From assembly GCA_903885795.1 (NCBI GenBank), contig CAISJV010000032.1:1-64000 (forward strand): DNA of 64,000 nt, given 5' to 3'. The DNA comes from an uncultured delta proteobacterium. GTDB lineage: Bacteria > Desulfobacterota > Syntrophia > Syntrophales > UBA8958. A program made the position numbers and the translations under genes. The notes under the pieces are model-generated. The model saw nothing but the letters and a program-made list of their open reading frames with translations, was not told the DNA's origin and made no database searches. This document shows, in pieces, positions 16,496 to 25,530 of this stretch; the stretch's first letter is position 1; the number at the start of each line of letters is the position of its first letter.

Positions 16496-17190
16496 TTTGG
16501 CTCCTTTCCCTGTTTGCTGAAATCTCCGAGATTTTTCATGAGATCATCTACCATTTGTTCTCTTTCCCGGACATCATGCTCGTCTTCCTCCATCTCTCCC
16601 TGGTCATCGAATTGTGATTTTTTGATTTCCAGACTGTTTTCATCATAGAAGTGAAACTTGCCGACAAGCTTACCGTTACGGTGGCTGGCTTGCTCTCTGA
16701 TCCGGCCGTTCTTGTAATATGAGAGGTATTCCCCCTCCCGCTTGTCGTTCTTAAAACTTCCCTTTTCCCGGATTTGCCCGTTTTTGTAGTAGGAGACATA
16801 ATTGCCCTCAAAAAGGCCGTTGCGGAAGTTTTCTTCGTCCTTGATCTGTCCATCTCGATAATAGAGCAGGTATTTGCCATGGAGCTTTCCGGCTTCGTTG
16901 TAGTATTCCTCTTCCCGGATTTGCCCGTTGTCGTAATAGCAGACATACTTGCCGACGAGGTGGTTATTCTTGAACGTTCCCTGTTCACGAAGCTGCCCGT
17001 CCCGATAGTAAGACGTCGATTCCCCGTTTTTCACGCCCCCACGGAATTGCACGCTAACCATGACCTGTCCGTTGCCGAAATAAGAGGTGTACTCCCCCTC
17101 GGGCTTACCGTTCATGATAAAGCGCCGCTCAATGACATTTTCTTTGTCATTATGCTGTATTTCTTCTTTAAGATTTCCCTTCAGGGGCAT
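16492..17190 (-). CDS. MORN-type repeat protein (MORN_2 / YwqK-like)
   Basis: About 232 residues made mostly of roughly 23-residue repeats with the pattern Y-Y-x-N/D-G-Q-I-R-E…G…K-x-G-x-Y (about seven copies), ending in an acidic tail. These repeats form flat beta-sheets and often bind partners or lipids. The ATG at 17190 is chosen over a GTG at 17208 because GGAAAGGA precedes it. YwqK-like proteins are sometimes annotated as antitoxins, but no toxin gene is next to this one; the coupled partner is the universal stress protein. Confidence 0.75.
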   Translation of the reverse strand: MPLKGNLKEEIQHNDKENVIERRFIMNGKPEGEYTSYFGNGQVMVSVQFRGGVKNGESTSYYRDGQLREQGTFKNNHLVGKYVCYYDNGQIREEEYYNEAGKLHGKYLLYYRDGQIKDEENFRNGLFEGNYVSYYKNGQIREKGSFKNDKREGEYLSYYKNGRIREQASHRNGKLVGKFHFYDENSLEIKKSQFDDQGEMEEDEHDVREREQMVDDLMKNLGDFSKQGKEPK

Positions 17191-17267
17191 GGGTTTGATC
17201 CTTTCCACGCTTGCATATAAGTGAACGGCGGACTTGTGTCAATGCAGATTGTATGTTTCGTCTTCTT

Positions 17268-18284
17268 TCAACTGTGATTCCTCAGCATAAGCTCGGCAGG
17301 ATGGGGATTGAGATAGATTTGACCGTCCAGGTAAGATTCCTCGAACTTCCGGACATAATGGGCCAGCATGGTCACCGGCACGATTAATGGCAGAGCACCC
17401 TGGCGGTATCTCTCAATGATTTCGAGGAGTTCCTGTTTTTCATCCTTAGTAAGGTGCTTCTTGAAATACCCCAGCATGTGCATGAGGACATTGGTCTGCT
17501 TCTTGGGGGTTGCGATCAACTTCAATCCTGCCATCAAAATCTGCCGGTATTCGGATGCCGCCCGGGAGAGAGGCATATTCTCGTGATTGGCGGTGATACG
17601 GCCCAGCAGGGTCAGGTGTTTCGTACTGTGAGACATCATGAGCAGTTTGTGATCGCGGTGGAAAATTTCGAGATCCTTGAATTTAAACTCCTTCCCCATC
17701 ATGACTTGCCAGCGATGGGAGACAAAAACCCTTTCTATGAAATTTTCCCGCAGTATGGGATCGTGAAGCCGGCCGTCATCCTCGACGGGCATCAAAGGGA
17801 AACGAGCCATGAACGCCGCGGCAAAAATCCCTATTCCCTGGCGGGAAGGGATTCCTGCATCACCATATACCTTGACCGCTGTCATACCGGAACTCGGGGA
17901 CTTGCTCTTGAAGATGAAGCCGCAGAGGGATTCTTTTGCAAGGGAGAGGAGTTTCTCTTCCGCCCAGGCCTTCATTCCGGCGGTGTGATCGATTCCCGAT
18001 CTTGTCGTCACAAGGCGGGGTGCGACGGGATCGCCGACCAGGCGCATGGGTTCCCGGGGCACAGGCAGGCCATACTCGACCTCTGGACATACCGGGACCC
18101 ACTCAAAATAACGGCCTAGGGTCTGAGTAAGATAACGGTCCCATTGATGCCCCCCGTCGTAACGGACATTCTCCCCCAAAAGACAGGCGCTGACCCCTAT
18201 TTTGATCTTTTCCATCATGGAGGTCCATCCGTTTTCACAGGAATGACTGAAAGCGGCAATCCTCGACTTTTGCGACAGAGTCAT
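17268..18284 (-). CDS. DUF523-DUF1722 fusion protein
   Basis: A 338-residue protein with a DUF523 domain (VSACLLGENVRYDGGH, VCPEVEYGLPVPREPMRL, FKSKSPSSG) and a C-terminal DUF1722/YbgA domain (VFVSHRWQVMMGKEF, LMMSHSTKHLTLLGR). Conserved Cys and His in the first half suggest a metal or Fe-S site. Links to DNA repair and 2-thiouracil handling have been proposed for the two families, without a settled reaction. A later start at 18218 (MMEKIKIG) is also possible and fits the DUF523 beginning better. Confidence 0.8.
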   Translation of the reverse strand: MTLSQKSRIAAFSHSCENGWTSMMEKIKIGVSACLLGENVRYDGGHQWDRYLTQTLGRYFEWVPVCPEVEYGLPVPREPMRLVGDPVAPRLVTTRSGIDHTAGMKAWAEEKLLSLAKESLCGFIFKSKSPSSGMTAVKVYGDAGIPSRQGIGIFAAAFMARFPLMPVEDDGRLHDPILRENFIERVFVSHRWQVMMGKEFKFKDLEIFHRDHKLLMMSHSTKHLTLLGRITANHENMPLSRAASEYRQILMAGLKLIATPKKQTNVLMHMLGYFKKHLTKDEKQELLEIIERYRQGALPLIVPVTMLAHYVRKFEESYLDGQIYLNPHPAELMLRNHS

Positions 18285-18504
18285 TTAATGGCATCTCCGT
18301 TCCCCCTGCCGGTCCGGGAAATCCTGATTATGGTCACCGATTTCTGCTTCTGTTTTTTATTGGATCATTGTCGTTAACGATTTGATTCTATAGCACTGTT
18401 AAGCAAGAGTGCCAAGTATTTTCTAGTACGCATTCATTAAGCCCATTTGACAAATCAAGGTTTTTTTCATAACCTGTCCTTATGAATTTTCTAGAGACTT
18501 TTTC

Positions 18505-19617
18505 ATGGTAAAGGTTTCCGTTCGAAGAACTTCCTATGCCTACGAGGAACTGCGGGAATGTTTCTTTGAGATCATGGAAGCAATTGGAGGGACTGAGATC
18601 GGCAAGGGCAGCCGGGTCCTGATCAAGCCGAATCTCCTCTCCCCGGCTCGACCGGAAGAGGCCATCCTTACCCACCCTCTGATGGTGCGGGCGGCAGCCG
18701 AGTACGTCCTGGAGCGGGGAGGACTGCCGGTTGTGGCGGATAGCCCGGCCATCGGTTCCTTCAAGCGTATACTACGGGAAGGCGTCATCGAAGAAGCTCT
18801 CAAAGGATTGGCCGTCGTCTGTAAGCCCCTGAATATATCTGTCCCGGTGGATATCGGGAAGCCTTTCGGCCTCATCGAGGTGGCGGAAGAGGCCATAACA
18901 TCGGATATCGTAATCAACCTTCCGAAGTTGAAAACCCATTCCCAGATGCTTTTGACCCTGGGCGTCAAGAACCTCTTCGGGTGTGTGGTAGGTTACCGCA
19001 AACCAGAGTGGCATATGCGGACCGGTGTGGATACGGCCATGTTTGCACGGCTCCTGGTCCTGATTCATGAACGCATCCAGCCAAGGTTCACTATCCTGGA
19101 CGCTGTCCTTGCCCTGGAAGGGGAAGGCCCCGGCAAAGGGGGGAAACCCAGATGGGTAGGTCTGCTCATGGGCGGCAGCAATGCCCACGGCGTAGATGCG
19201 GCGGTCTGTCGGATGCTCGGCGTCGTTCCGGAGGAGCTTTTAACTTTGAAGATCGCCGGGGAACTTAATGTCTGGGACGGGGGCCTGGAGATGGATGGAA
19301 ATCTGCCGGCTATCAGGGACTATGCTCTGCCCGGTCGGGAATCCCTTGTATTCGGACCGAAGATACTGCACGGATTAATGAGGCGTCAGCTTATCCAGCG
19401 TCCAGTTGTGGAAGCGTCCCGATGTAAACTTTGTGGAGAATGCCGGCAGATCTGTCCGGCCAAGGCAATCAGTCACGATCGAAATTCCCTGAATATCGAT
19501 TATGATCAGTGCATCCGATGTTATTGCTGCCTCGAAGTTTGCCCTCATGGAGCCATGCACAAACGGGAAACCATGACGGGCTGGCTGCTGAGAGGGCTGG
19601 CGGAGAAATTATTGTGA
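18505..19617 (+). CDS. DUF362 protein with C-terminal 2x[4Fe-4S] ferredoxin domain
   Basis: A 370-residue protein: a DUF362 domain (about 1-290; VLIKPNLLSP, INLPKLKTHSQMLLTLGVKN) followed by two clusters, CKLCGECRQICP and CIRCYCCLEVCP, near residues 312-350. DUF362 proteins of this shape are common in anaerobes and likely carry electrons in an unknown redox step. A TTGACA at 18449 with a fair TAACCT could serve as promoter. No functional partner is clear next door. Confidence 0.85.
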   Translation: MVKVSVRRTSYAYEELRECFFEIMEAIGGTEIGKGSRVLIKPNLLSPARPEEAILTHPLMVRAAAEYVLERGGLPVVADSPAIGSFKRILREGVIEEALKGLAVVCKPLNISVPVDIGKPFGLIEVAEEAITSDIVINLPKLKTHSQMLLTLGVKNLFGCVVGYRKPEWHMRTGVDTAMFARLLVLIHERIQPRFTILDAVLALEGEGPGKGGKPRWVGLLMGGSNAHGVDAAVCRMLGVVPEELLTLKIAGELNVWDGGLEMDGNLPAIRDYALPGRESLVFGPKILHGLMRRQLIQRPVVEASRCKLCGECRQICPAKAISHDRNSLNIDYDQCIRCYCCLEVCPHGAMHKRETMTGWLLRGLAEKLL

Positions 19618-19740
19618 ACTTTGTTATTTGACCTTTTTCATCAAGCTGCATTAATGATATAAGGGCCTTTAAATAATGACTTCTGTTTTTCTGTGGTCAT
19701 GCAAAACTCACACATTATGAATATTTATGGGAGGTGAAAA

Positions 19741-20235
19741 ATGTTCGGAACAAATATCTTATCCTGGGAACTGCCATGGAATCGAAAAACTGTCGGCGTG
19801 ATACTGATGCTGGTGTTCGTGCCCAACATCCTCAGTATGGTTAATCTGACAACTCCCGGAGGGGTAAAGATTCACACCTTCCAAGTGGCCATCTTCCTAG
19901 CCGCATCGCTGTTGGGACCCTTGGGAGGGTTCCTGTCCGGCATGATCGGATCGCTCTTCTCAGCCTTGACCCTGTCGAATCCCTACCTCATGATCGGCAA
20001 CGGTATCCTTGGGTTCTTTGCCGGTTGGTTTCTCCGGTGTGGTATCCGCCCCCTCTTTGCCGTCTGGATGGCCTTTTGTCTCCAGTTGCTTTGGTTGATT
20101 CCGGCAGATTACTTTCTTGCCGGCCTTTCCGCAGCCTTTATTCAAAATCTGGTGCTGATGCTCTTTCTGTCAGATACCCTCTGGGCGGTCGTCGCCGCCC
20201 GGCTGAGTGGGCCGCTAAAAAGGTGGCTCGCGTGA
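19741..20235 (+). CDS. Membrane protein resembling an ECF transporter S component
   Basis: A 164-residue protein with about five or six membrane segments. The stretch ASLLGPLGGFLSGMIGSLF followed by a Gly-rich helix GNGILGFFAGW resembles the substrate-binding S subunits of ECF vitamin importers. No energising T or ATPase subunit genes are close, which is normal for group II ECF systems. GGGAGGTG lies just before the ATG. The last bases overlap the next start (GTGA), so the DUF1893 protein is coupled to it. Substrate unknown. Confidence 0.6.
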   Translation: MFGTNILSWELPWNRKTVGVILMLVFVPNILSMVNLTTPGGVKIHTFQVAIFLAASLLGPLGGFLSGMIGSLFSALTLSNPYLMIGNGILGFFAGWFLRCGIRPLFAVWMAFCLQLLWLIPADYFLAGLSAAFIQNLVLMLFLSDTLWAVVAARLSGPLKRWLA

Positions 20236-20717
20236 CAAAGCCAGAGTTTAAGGACTATTCTCTCGCCATGTACTGCGGAGGGAGAAGGGTTTTTACGTCC
20301 AGTAAGCCAGGGCTCAAGCCCCTGGTGGAGTGGTTGGAGATCTACAGGGGCAAGTATCAAGGCTGTCTGCTTCATGACAAGGTCGTGGGATTGGCGGCGG
20401 CGAAACTGATTGTCTATTCGGGGCTTATTTCTGAAGTGGTCACTGGGGTTTCCTCCGCACCGGCCAGAGCTTTTCTGCTTGATCATGGAGTTCCCGTCCA
20501 TGCGGCTCTGCTCGTGAATAACATTATGACCAGAGACGGCACAGCGATTTGTCCCGGGGAGGTGATTGCACTGGAAACGGATGACCGGGACGAATTCCTA
20601 ATTAAAATCTACCGGATGGTCAAGGTAAACATAGACGATTTTGATGGTTGCCGAGGCCAGTGCGGTTATACCATCTGGTGCCGTGAGTGCAAGGAATCAA
20701 GAGGTCTTACAACTTGA
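20232..20717 (+). CDS. DUF1893 family protein with a Cys-rich tail
   Basis: A 161-residue protein with the DUF1893 pattern: SKPGLKPLVEWLE, HDKVVGLAAAKLIVYSG, and DGTAICPGEVIAL. The family (for example TM1506) has a cytidine deaminase-like fold but no proven reaction. This copy has an additional tail with four Cys (CRGQCGYTIWCREC) that could bind a metal. GTG start at 20232 overlaps the upstream stop, with AGGTGG at 20221. Being coupled to an S-component-like membrane protein suggests it may process the imported compound; this is inference. Confidence 0.75.
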   Translation: MTKPEFKDYSLAMYCGGRRVFTSSKPGLKPLVEWLEIYRGKYQGCLLHDKVVGLAAAKLIVYSGLISEVVTGVSSAPARAFLLDHGVPVHAALLVNNIMTRDGTAICPGEVIALETDDRDEFLIKIYRMVKVNIDDFDGCRGQCGYTIWCRECKESRGLTT

Positions 20718-20746
20718 ATTACGTGGCATGGTGAGGAGTTGTTCAA

Positions 20747-21556
20747 GTGGAAAAACAAAGGGAAGCTGTGAGAAATCGTGAACCATCGCCGGAGATCGGT
20801 GAACTCCTTGCCCTGATCAGGACCCTCCGTTCTCCCGAGGGATGTCCCTGGGACCGCCTTCAAAAAGAAAAAGACCTCGGACGTTATCTTCTGAGTGAGG
20901 CATATGAAGTCATCGATGCCGTCATAGAAGGTTCGCCGGCAGATCTCCGGGAGGAGTTGGGGGACCTGCTCTTTCAGATCCTGTTCCTTGTCGTTCTTGC
21001 AGAGGAACAGGGACATTTCGACCTTGCCGGGGTGGTCCGGGGGATATCGGAAAAGATGATTCGCCGCCATCCCCATGTCTTTGCCGGCAAGTCGGTACGG
21101 GATGTCTCCGAGGTGAAAGCCAACTGGGAGAAAATCAAGGCGACTCAGGAACATAAGGACAAGCATGCAAGTCCACTTTTTGATGGTATATCACGTTCCC
21201 TACCCGCCCTGTCAAGGGCTCAGGACATAACCACCCGAGCCGCAAAGATCGGCTTTGACTGGGAAAGGGCAGATCAGGTCATTGAGAAGATCGAAGAAGA
21301 ACTTCAGGAGTTCAAAGAAGCCGTTCGGCTAAAAAATCAGGACGGGATGGAGGAGGAGATCGGGGATCTTCTCTTTTCCGTGGTCAACCTTTCCCGGTTT
21401 GCCAATGTTCGGGCAGAAGAAGCCCTACGCCGGACAACGGGTAAATTCCTGAGACGGTTCCAATACATCGAGAAACGTTTGCAGGAAGAAGGCGTCAACC
21501 TGGAAGAGGCCACCCTTGCCGCGATGGATCGCCTCTGGGAAGAGGCGAAAAGTTGA
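20747..21556 (+). CDS. mazG: MazG, nucleoside triphosphate pyrophosphohydrolase
   Basis: A 269-residue two-domain MazG that hydrolyses NTPs to NMP and pyrophosphate. Both domains show the metal-binding EExxE…D pattern: YEVIDAV…LREELGDLLFQ (about 50-80) and EELQEFKEA…MEEEIGDLLFS (about 185-220). GTG start with AGGAG eight bases upstream. It lies 29 bases after the DUF1893 gene. Length matches E. coli MazG. Confidence 0.93.
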   Translation: MEKQREAVRNREPSPEIGELLALIRTLRSPEGCPWDRLQKEKDLGRYLLSEAYEVIDAVIEGSPADLREELGDLLFQILFLVVLAEEQGHFDLAGVVRGISEKMIRRHPHVFAGKSVRDVSEVKANWEKIKATQEHKDKHASPLFDGISRSLPALSRAQDITTRAAKIGFDWERADQVIEKIEEELQEFKEAVRLKNQDGMEEEIGDLLFSVVNLSRFANVRAEEALRRTTGKFLRRFQYIEKRLQEEGVNLEEATLAAMDRLWEEAKS

Positions 21557-21645
21557 ATATTTAACTAACATTGCTGTACGGATTGACGAATTATCGCAAA
21601 TATGCAAAACTCCACCTGATAATCAAGAAAATGGAGGCTCTCAAG

Positions 21646-22503
21646 ATGAAAAATGCTTTCCTCGTTTTATTGCTTTTTATCTGCATTTACTCCCCCCTTT
21701 ACGCAGCCCAATCCACCATTGTGGATGTTGAGGGCAATGCCTGCATGGGAGACGACAAATCGAGAAAACAGACGGAACAAGCGGCGATGGCTGACGCTAA
21801 ACGGAATGCTGCGGAGAGGGCCGTGACCTATTTGAGAAGTGAAACGCAGGTGAAAGATCTGGCCGTTGAGAAGGATCTCATCGAAGCCTATTCCAATGCC
21901 GCGGTGAAGGTAATCCAAGAGATAGAAAAAGCCTGGTTCAAAGATGCCGCCACCGGCGAATGCTACCGGACAAAGATCAAGGCGGAGGTCGTTCCTGATG
22001 AAAAATCAATGAAAAAGGCTGCGCAGGTAAAGGACTTTGCCGACGATCCGGCGGCGCCGTTGAAAGTGAAATTATGGACTGACAAGCAGGAATATAAACA
22101 GGGTGACCGGATAAAAATTTACCTCAAAGGCAACAAACCCTTCCATGCCCGTATTCTATACAAAGATACGTCCGGTAATCTCCTTCAACTCTTACCTAAT
22201 CCTTATCGCAGCGAAAATTATTTCAATGGTGGTATCATATATGAGATCCCATCGGGAAACGACCGTTTTGATCTGGAAGTCTCTCCTCCCTTCGGTCAGG
22301 AAAGTATATCGATATATACCAGTACTGCCCCGTTAGGGGATATTAATCTAGCGGCCCAGGGCGACGTTTATCGGGTGATGACAAAATCGGCGGATGTATC
22401 CCGGTTGACCAGGGGGGTGAAGATTCAGGAAAAATCAGGCGTCAGGAAAGATTCTCCCTCCGAATTTTCCGAGGAAGCCTTATCGATCAAAACCGGGCAG
22501 TAA
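21646..22503 (+). CDS. Exported DUF4384-domain protein
   Basis: About 285 residues. A signal peptide (KNAFLVLLLFICIYSPLYAAQ) is followed by an Ala/Glu-rich helical part (about 30-125) and a DUF4384-like beta domain (LWTDKQEYKQGDRIKIYLKG … LLQLLPNPY). It is probably periplasmic or outer-membrane associated. The ATG at 21646 is preferred over 21571 because it starts the signal peptide and has GGAGG upstream. Function unknown; DUF4384 often occurs with peptidase or LPP20-like domains. Confidence 0.75.
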   Translation: MKNAFLVLLLFICIYSPLYAAQSTIVDVEGNACMGDDKSRKQTEQAAMADAKRNAAERAVTYLRSETQVKDLAVEKDLIEAYSNAAVKVIQEIEKAWFKDAATGECYRTKIKAEVVPDEKSMKKAAQVKDFADDPAAPLKVKLWTDKQEYKQGDRIKIYLKGNKPFHARILYKDTSGNLLQLLPNPYRSENYFNGGIIYEIPSGNDRFDLEVSPPFGQESISIYTSTAPLGDINLAAQGDVYRVMTKSADVSRLTRGVKIQEKSGVRKDSPSEFSEEALSIKTGQ

Positions 22504-22576
22504 CAGTAATAATAAATTTTCCTTCCGGAGGGAAATCAGACGATTTATCTGCGATACATAAAGAAGGAGTGGTAAC

Positions 22577-23803
22577 ATGACGGAAGAAACAGCGGGAGCA
22601 GAAACAACGGAAACTGTCGGAGACAAGGCCTCTTCACCCGAGGAGGAATTTGGGGTGTTGTTTGAAAAAGAGAACAAAATGCCAGTAAGGCTAAAGCCCG
22701 GCCAAAAAATAAAGGCAACTATAATAAGTATTTCCAGTGATATGGTGTACGTTGACATGGGCGAGAAAAGCGAAGGCGTCATAGGGCTGGCCGAGTTCAA
22801 GGATGCCGATGGAAGCTGTATGGTGCAGGAAGGAGACGAGGTAGAGGCCTACTTTCTACATGTCCGGGACGGAGCAAAGAGGCTCACGACCATCAGGCAC
22901 GGCTATTCAACCCTGGATATGGCCGAGATACGCGATGCCCATCAGGCGAACTTACCGGTTTCCGGAAAGGTTAAATCTGCCGTGAAAGGCGGATTTGAGG
23001 TAATGGTGGGTGGCGTCAGATGCTTTTGTCCCTTTTCCCAGATTGATTTGAAGCGAGACAAGGACAGCGAATCTTACGTCAACCAGACCTTCCCTTTCAA
23101 AGTGGTTGAATTTGAAGAAGAAAGCCAGAACGTTGTCCTTTCACGACGTGTCCTGTTTGAAGAAGAAAGGCAGACCCAGGCTGACCGCATCAAAGAGACC
23201 CTTGCCGTGGGGGCGGATCTGATTGGCACGGTTCGTTCTCTGGCGAGTTTCGGCGCCTTCGTAGATATCGGAGGAGTGGATGGTTTGATACCTATGAGCG
23301 AGATGGCCTGGGACAGGACGGAGAAAGCAGAGAATATCCTGTCTCCCGGTCAGGAGGTGAAGGTAAGGGTTATCGGTCTTGATTGGGAAAAAGGCCGCCT
23401 GACCCTGAGCCTCAAGGCCCTGCAGTCCGATCCCTGGGAGAGAGTGGCTGCTACGTACCGTCCAGGCAGCAAGGTAAAGGGGCCTGTTGTCAGGCTTACC
23501 ACCTTTGGCGCCTTCGTTAATCTGGCGCCGGGGATAGACGGTTTGATCCACATCTCCAACCTTGGGGCGGGAAAGCGCATAAATCACCCCAAAGATGTGG
23601 TCGAGGTAGGTCAATTGGTGGAACCGTATGTACTTGCCGTTGATCCGGTTAAGCACAAGATTTCCCTGTCTCTTGAAGCCCCGTCAGGGGAGGTGGAGTC
23701 TTTTGTTCCCGATTCAGGAGAGGCCGTGGAGGGTCTTTCCGGCGGCTTTGGAAGCTTTGGCGAGCTGATCCATAAGCGCCTGCAAAACAAGAAAAAAAAG
23801 TAG
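22577..23803 (+). CDS. S1 RNA-binding domain protein (ribosomal protein S1-like, four S1 repeats)
   Basis: A 408-residue cytoplasmic protein of four S1/OB folds: about 36-105, 118-185, 207-275 and 292-360. The third and fourth carry the classic GTVRSLASFGAFVDIGG and GPVVRLTTFGAFVNLAPG. It binds RNA and may be a short S1 paralogue; the full bacterial S1 has six repeats, so a second true rpsA is likely elsewhere. AAGGAG is well spaced before the ATG. Confidence 0.85.
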   Translation: MTEETAGAETTETVGDKASSPEEEFGVLFEKENKMPVRLKPGQKIKATIISISSDMVYVDMGEKSEGVIGLAEFKDADGSCMVQEGDEVEAYFLHVRDGAKRLTTIRHGYSTLDMAEIRDAHQANLPVSGKVKSAVKGGFEVMVGGVRCFCPFSQIDLKRDKDSESYVNQTFPFKVVEFEEESQNVVLSRRVLFEEERQTQADRIKETLAVGADLIGTVRSLASFGAFVDIGGVDGLIPMSEMAWDRTEKAENILSPGQEVKVRVIGLDWEKGRLTLSLKALQSDPWERVAATYRPGSKVKGPVVRLTTFGAFVNLAPGIDGLIHISNLGAGKRINHPKDVVEVGQLVEPYVLAVDPVKHKISLSLEAPSGEVESFVPDSGEAVEGLSGGFGSFGELIHKRLQNKKKK

Positions 23804-23880
23804 ACTTCCCCATCTCGATAAACAGGCGGCGATATAAGAAATCTGTTTCTTTTTCCCTCTGATCCCAAAAAGGCGGAACC

Positions 23881-25530
23881 ATGAAGTTGGTCCTGGCGGC
23901 CATCCACATCAAAGCAACTCCCCGGGCCGTTCCGCTGGGCCCCGCCATGCTCGCGGCAGTAATTAGGAGGGCTTTCGGGGATGAGATCCAGACCCGCATC
24001 CTGGATCTTTTTCTGAATCAACCGGCGGTCGAGTGTGCGGACCAAATCCTCGAATTGGATCCGGACCATGTCGGGCTTTCGATCTACGTCTGGAACCGCG
24101 GTCTGGCCCTGGAGATTGCCTCGATCCTGAAACAACGGCGACCGGACCTCGTCATCTTCGCAGGAGGGGCCGAAGTCACGGCAGATCAAGGGGGTATCCT
24201 GGCCAATCCCGCAATGGATTTCGTTCTGGCGGGCGAAGGGGAGGAACTCATTGTCGAAACCTTGGGCCGTCTCCGCAAGGGTGCGACAATCCAGGAGATC
24301 GCCGCCTCCGCAAGACCGATTCCCGTGAAGGATCTCGCCACTCTGCCCTCTCCGTTTCTGGACGGCACGCTTAAGCTGGCCGACTACGGTGGCGCGCTAT
24401 GGGAATTGTCCCGGGGCTGCCCCTTCACATGCGATTTCTGCTTCGAATCACGCGGCACGGCAGGCACCCGCAGGTTTCCCCTGGACCGGGTGGAAGCCGA
24501 GCTGGAGCTCTTCGCCACCAGCGGCATCGGCGAGGTCTTCGTGCTGGACCCCACCTTCAACTACCACAAGGCCAACGCGAAACATGTGCTGCGTTTCATC
24601 GCGGCGAAGGCCCCGGATATACAATTCTTCTTCGAGATCCGCAGTGAATTCATCGACCGGGAAATGGTCAAACTGTTCGCGGCCATCCGTTGCTCCCTGC
24701 AGATCGGTCTGCAGAGCGTCCACGACGAGGTGCTCCGGAACATTGGCCGCAGCTTCGATTCCGCAGATTTCGAGGCCAAGATGCTCCTTCTTCACAAGGC
24801 CGATGTCACCTACGGCTTCGACCTCATCTACGGGTTACCTGGCGACTCCCTGGAAGGCTTCCGCGCAAGCCTGGATTTCGCCATGAGCCTTGCTCCCAAT
24901 CACATAGACATCTTCCGCCTCTCCGTCCTTCCGGGCACTCGCCTGGCCGAAACCGCACCTGATCTGAATTTGGAACACGAGGCGTGCAACCCCTATCATG
25001 TGATCGCCTCGCCGACCTTCAGCCGCGCGGACATGGCGCTGGCCGCGCGGGTTGCTCACGGTTGCGATGTCCTCTATAACCAAGGCAAGGCAGTGCCCTG
25101 GTTCGGCATTATCATGGAGGCCCTGGAAATATCGCCATCGGAGGTATTTGAGCGCTTCGCTACCTGGCTTGAATCCAGTCCTTCCGAGGATCTAACCCAA
25201 ACCCAACGGGATTTCATTGGGTCTCTCTTCGAGGAAGGTGGCAATTCCCTGATGGGAAGCGTCGCCGCGGACATCGTCAGCTATTTCGGCTATTCAGCGG
25301 AGCTGCTGGATGCCCGACCGATGGAGTCGGACCGCCAGTATCCGCCTTCCCGTTGCGTGGCCTTCAACCATGACCCCGTAGACCTGCTGACCCAGATGCA
25401 GGCCGGAACCATCAGCCTGGAGGAACTCGTCTGCACCCTGCCGGGTAAGGCCTGCGATGCGGTTCTTTCTGCAAACGACGGAACAATCGGTATCCATTCT
25501 TGCAACCTTCCAGGTGGGTCATGTCTATGA
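23881..25530 (+). CDS. B12-binding-type radical SAM protein (DUF4080-like)
   Basis: A 549-residue protein with a cobalamin-binding-like N-domain (about 1-130; GGAEVTADQGG, DFVLAGEGEE) and a radical SAM core whose CxxxCxxC is CPFTCDFC (about residue 180), followed by LDPTFNY and GLPGDSLEGF. The C-terminal region (about 370-549) resembles DUF4080. The N-domain lacks the DxHxxG ligand, as in many of these enzymes. The substrate is unknown. Its TGA overlaps the start of the downstream symporter, so the two may serve the same compound. G+C looks higher than in the neighbours. Confidence 0.8.
   Translation: MKLVLAAIHIKATPRAVPLGPAMLAAVIRRAFGDEIQTRILDLFLNQPAVECADQILELDPDHVGLSIYVWNRGLALEIASILKQRRPDLVIFAGGAEVTADQGGILANPAMDFVLAGEGEELIVETLGRLRKGATIQEIAASARPIPVKDLATLPSPFLDGTLKLADYGGALWELSRGCPFTCDFCFESRGTAGTRRFPLDRVEAELELFATSGIGEVFVLDPTFNYHKANAKHVLRFIAAKAPDIQFFFEIRSEFIDREMVKLFAAIRCSLQIGLQSVHDEVLRNIGRSFDSADFEAKMLLLHKADVTYGFDLIYGLPGDSLEGFRASLDFAMSLAPNHIDIFRLSVLPGTRLAETAPDLNLEHEACNPYHVIASPTFSRADMALAARVAHGCDVLYNQGKAVPWFGIIMEALEISPSEVFERFATWLESSPSEDLTQTQRDFIGSLFEEGGNSLMGSVAADIVSYFGYSAELLDARPMESDRQYPPSRCVAFNHDPVDLLTQMQAGTISLEELVCTLPGKACDAVLSANDGTIGIHSCNLPGGSCL

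Noticed and set aside
16492-17190. YwqK-type antitoxin with toxin
   Set aside because: The neighbour is a universal stress protein and no toxin gene is near, so a toxin-antitoxin pair is not supported.
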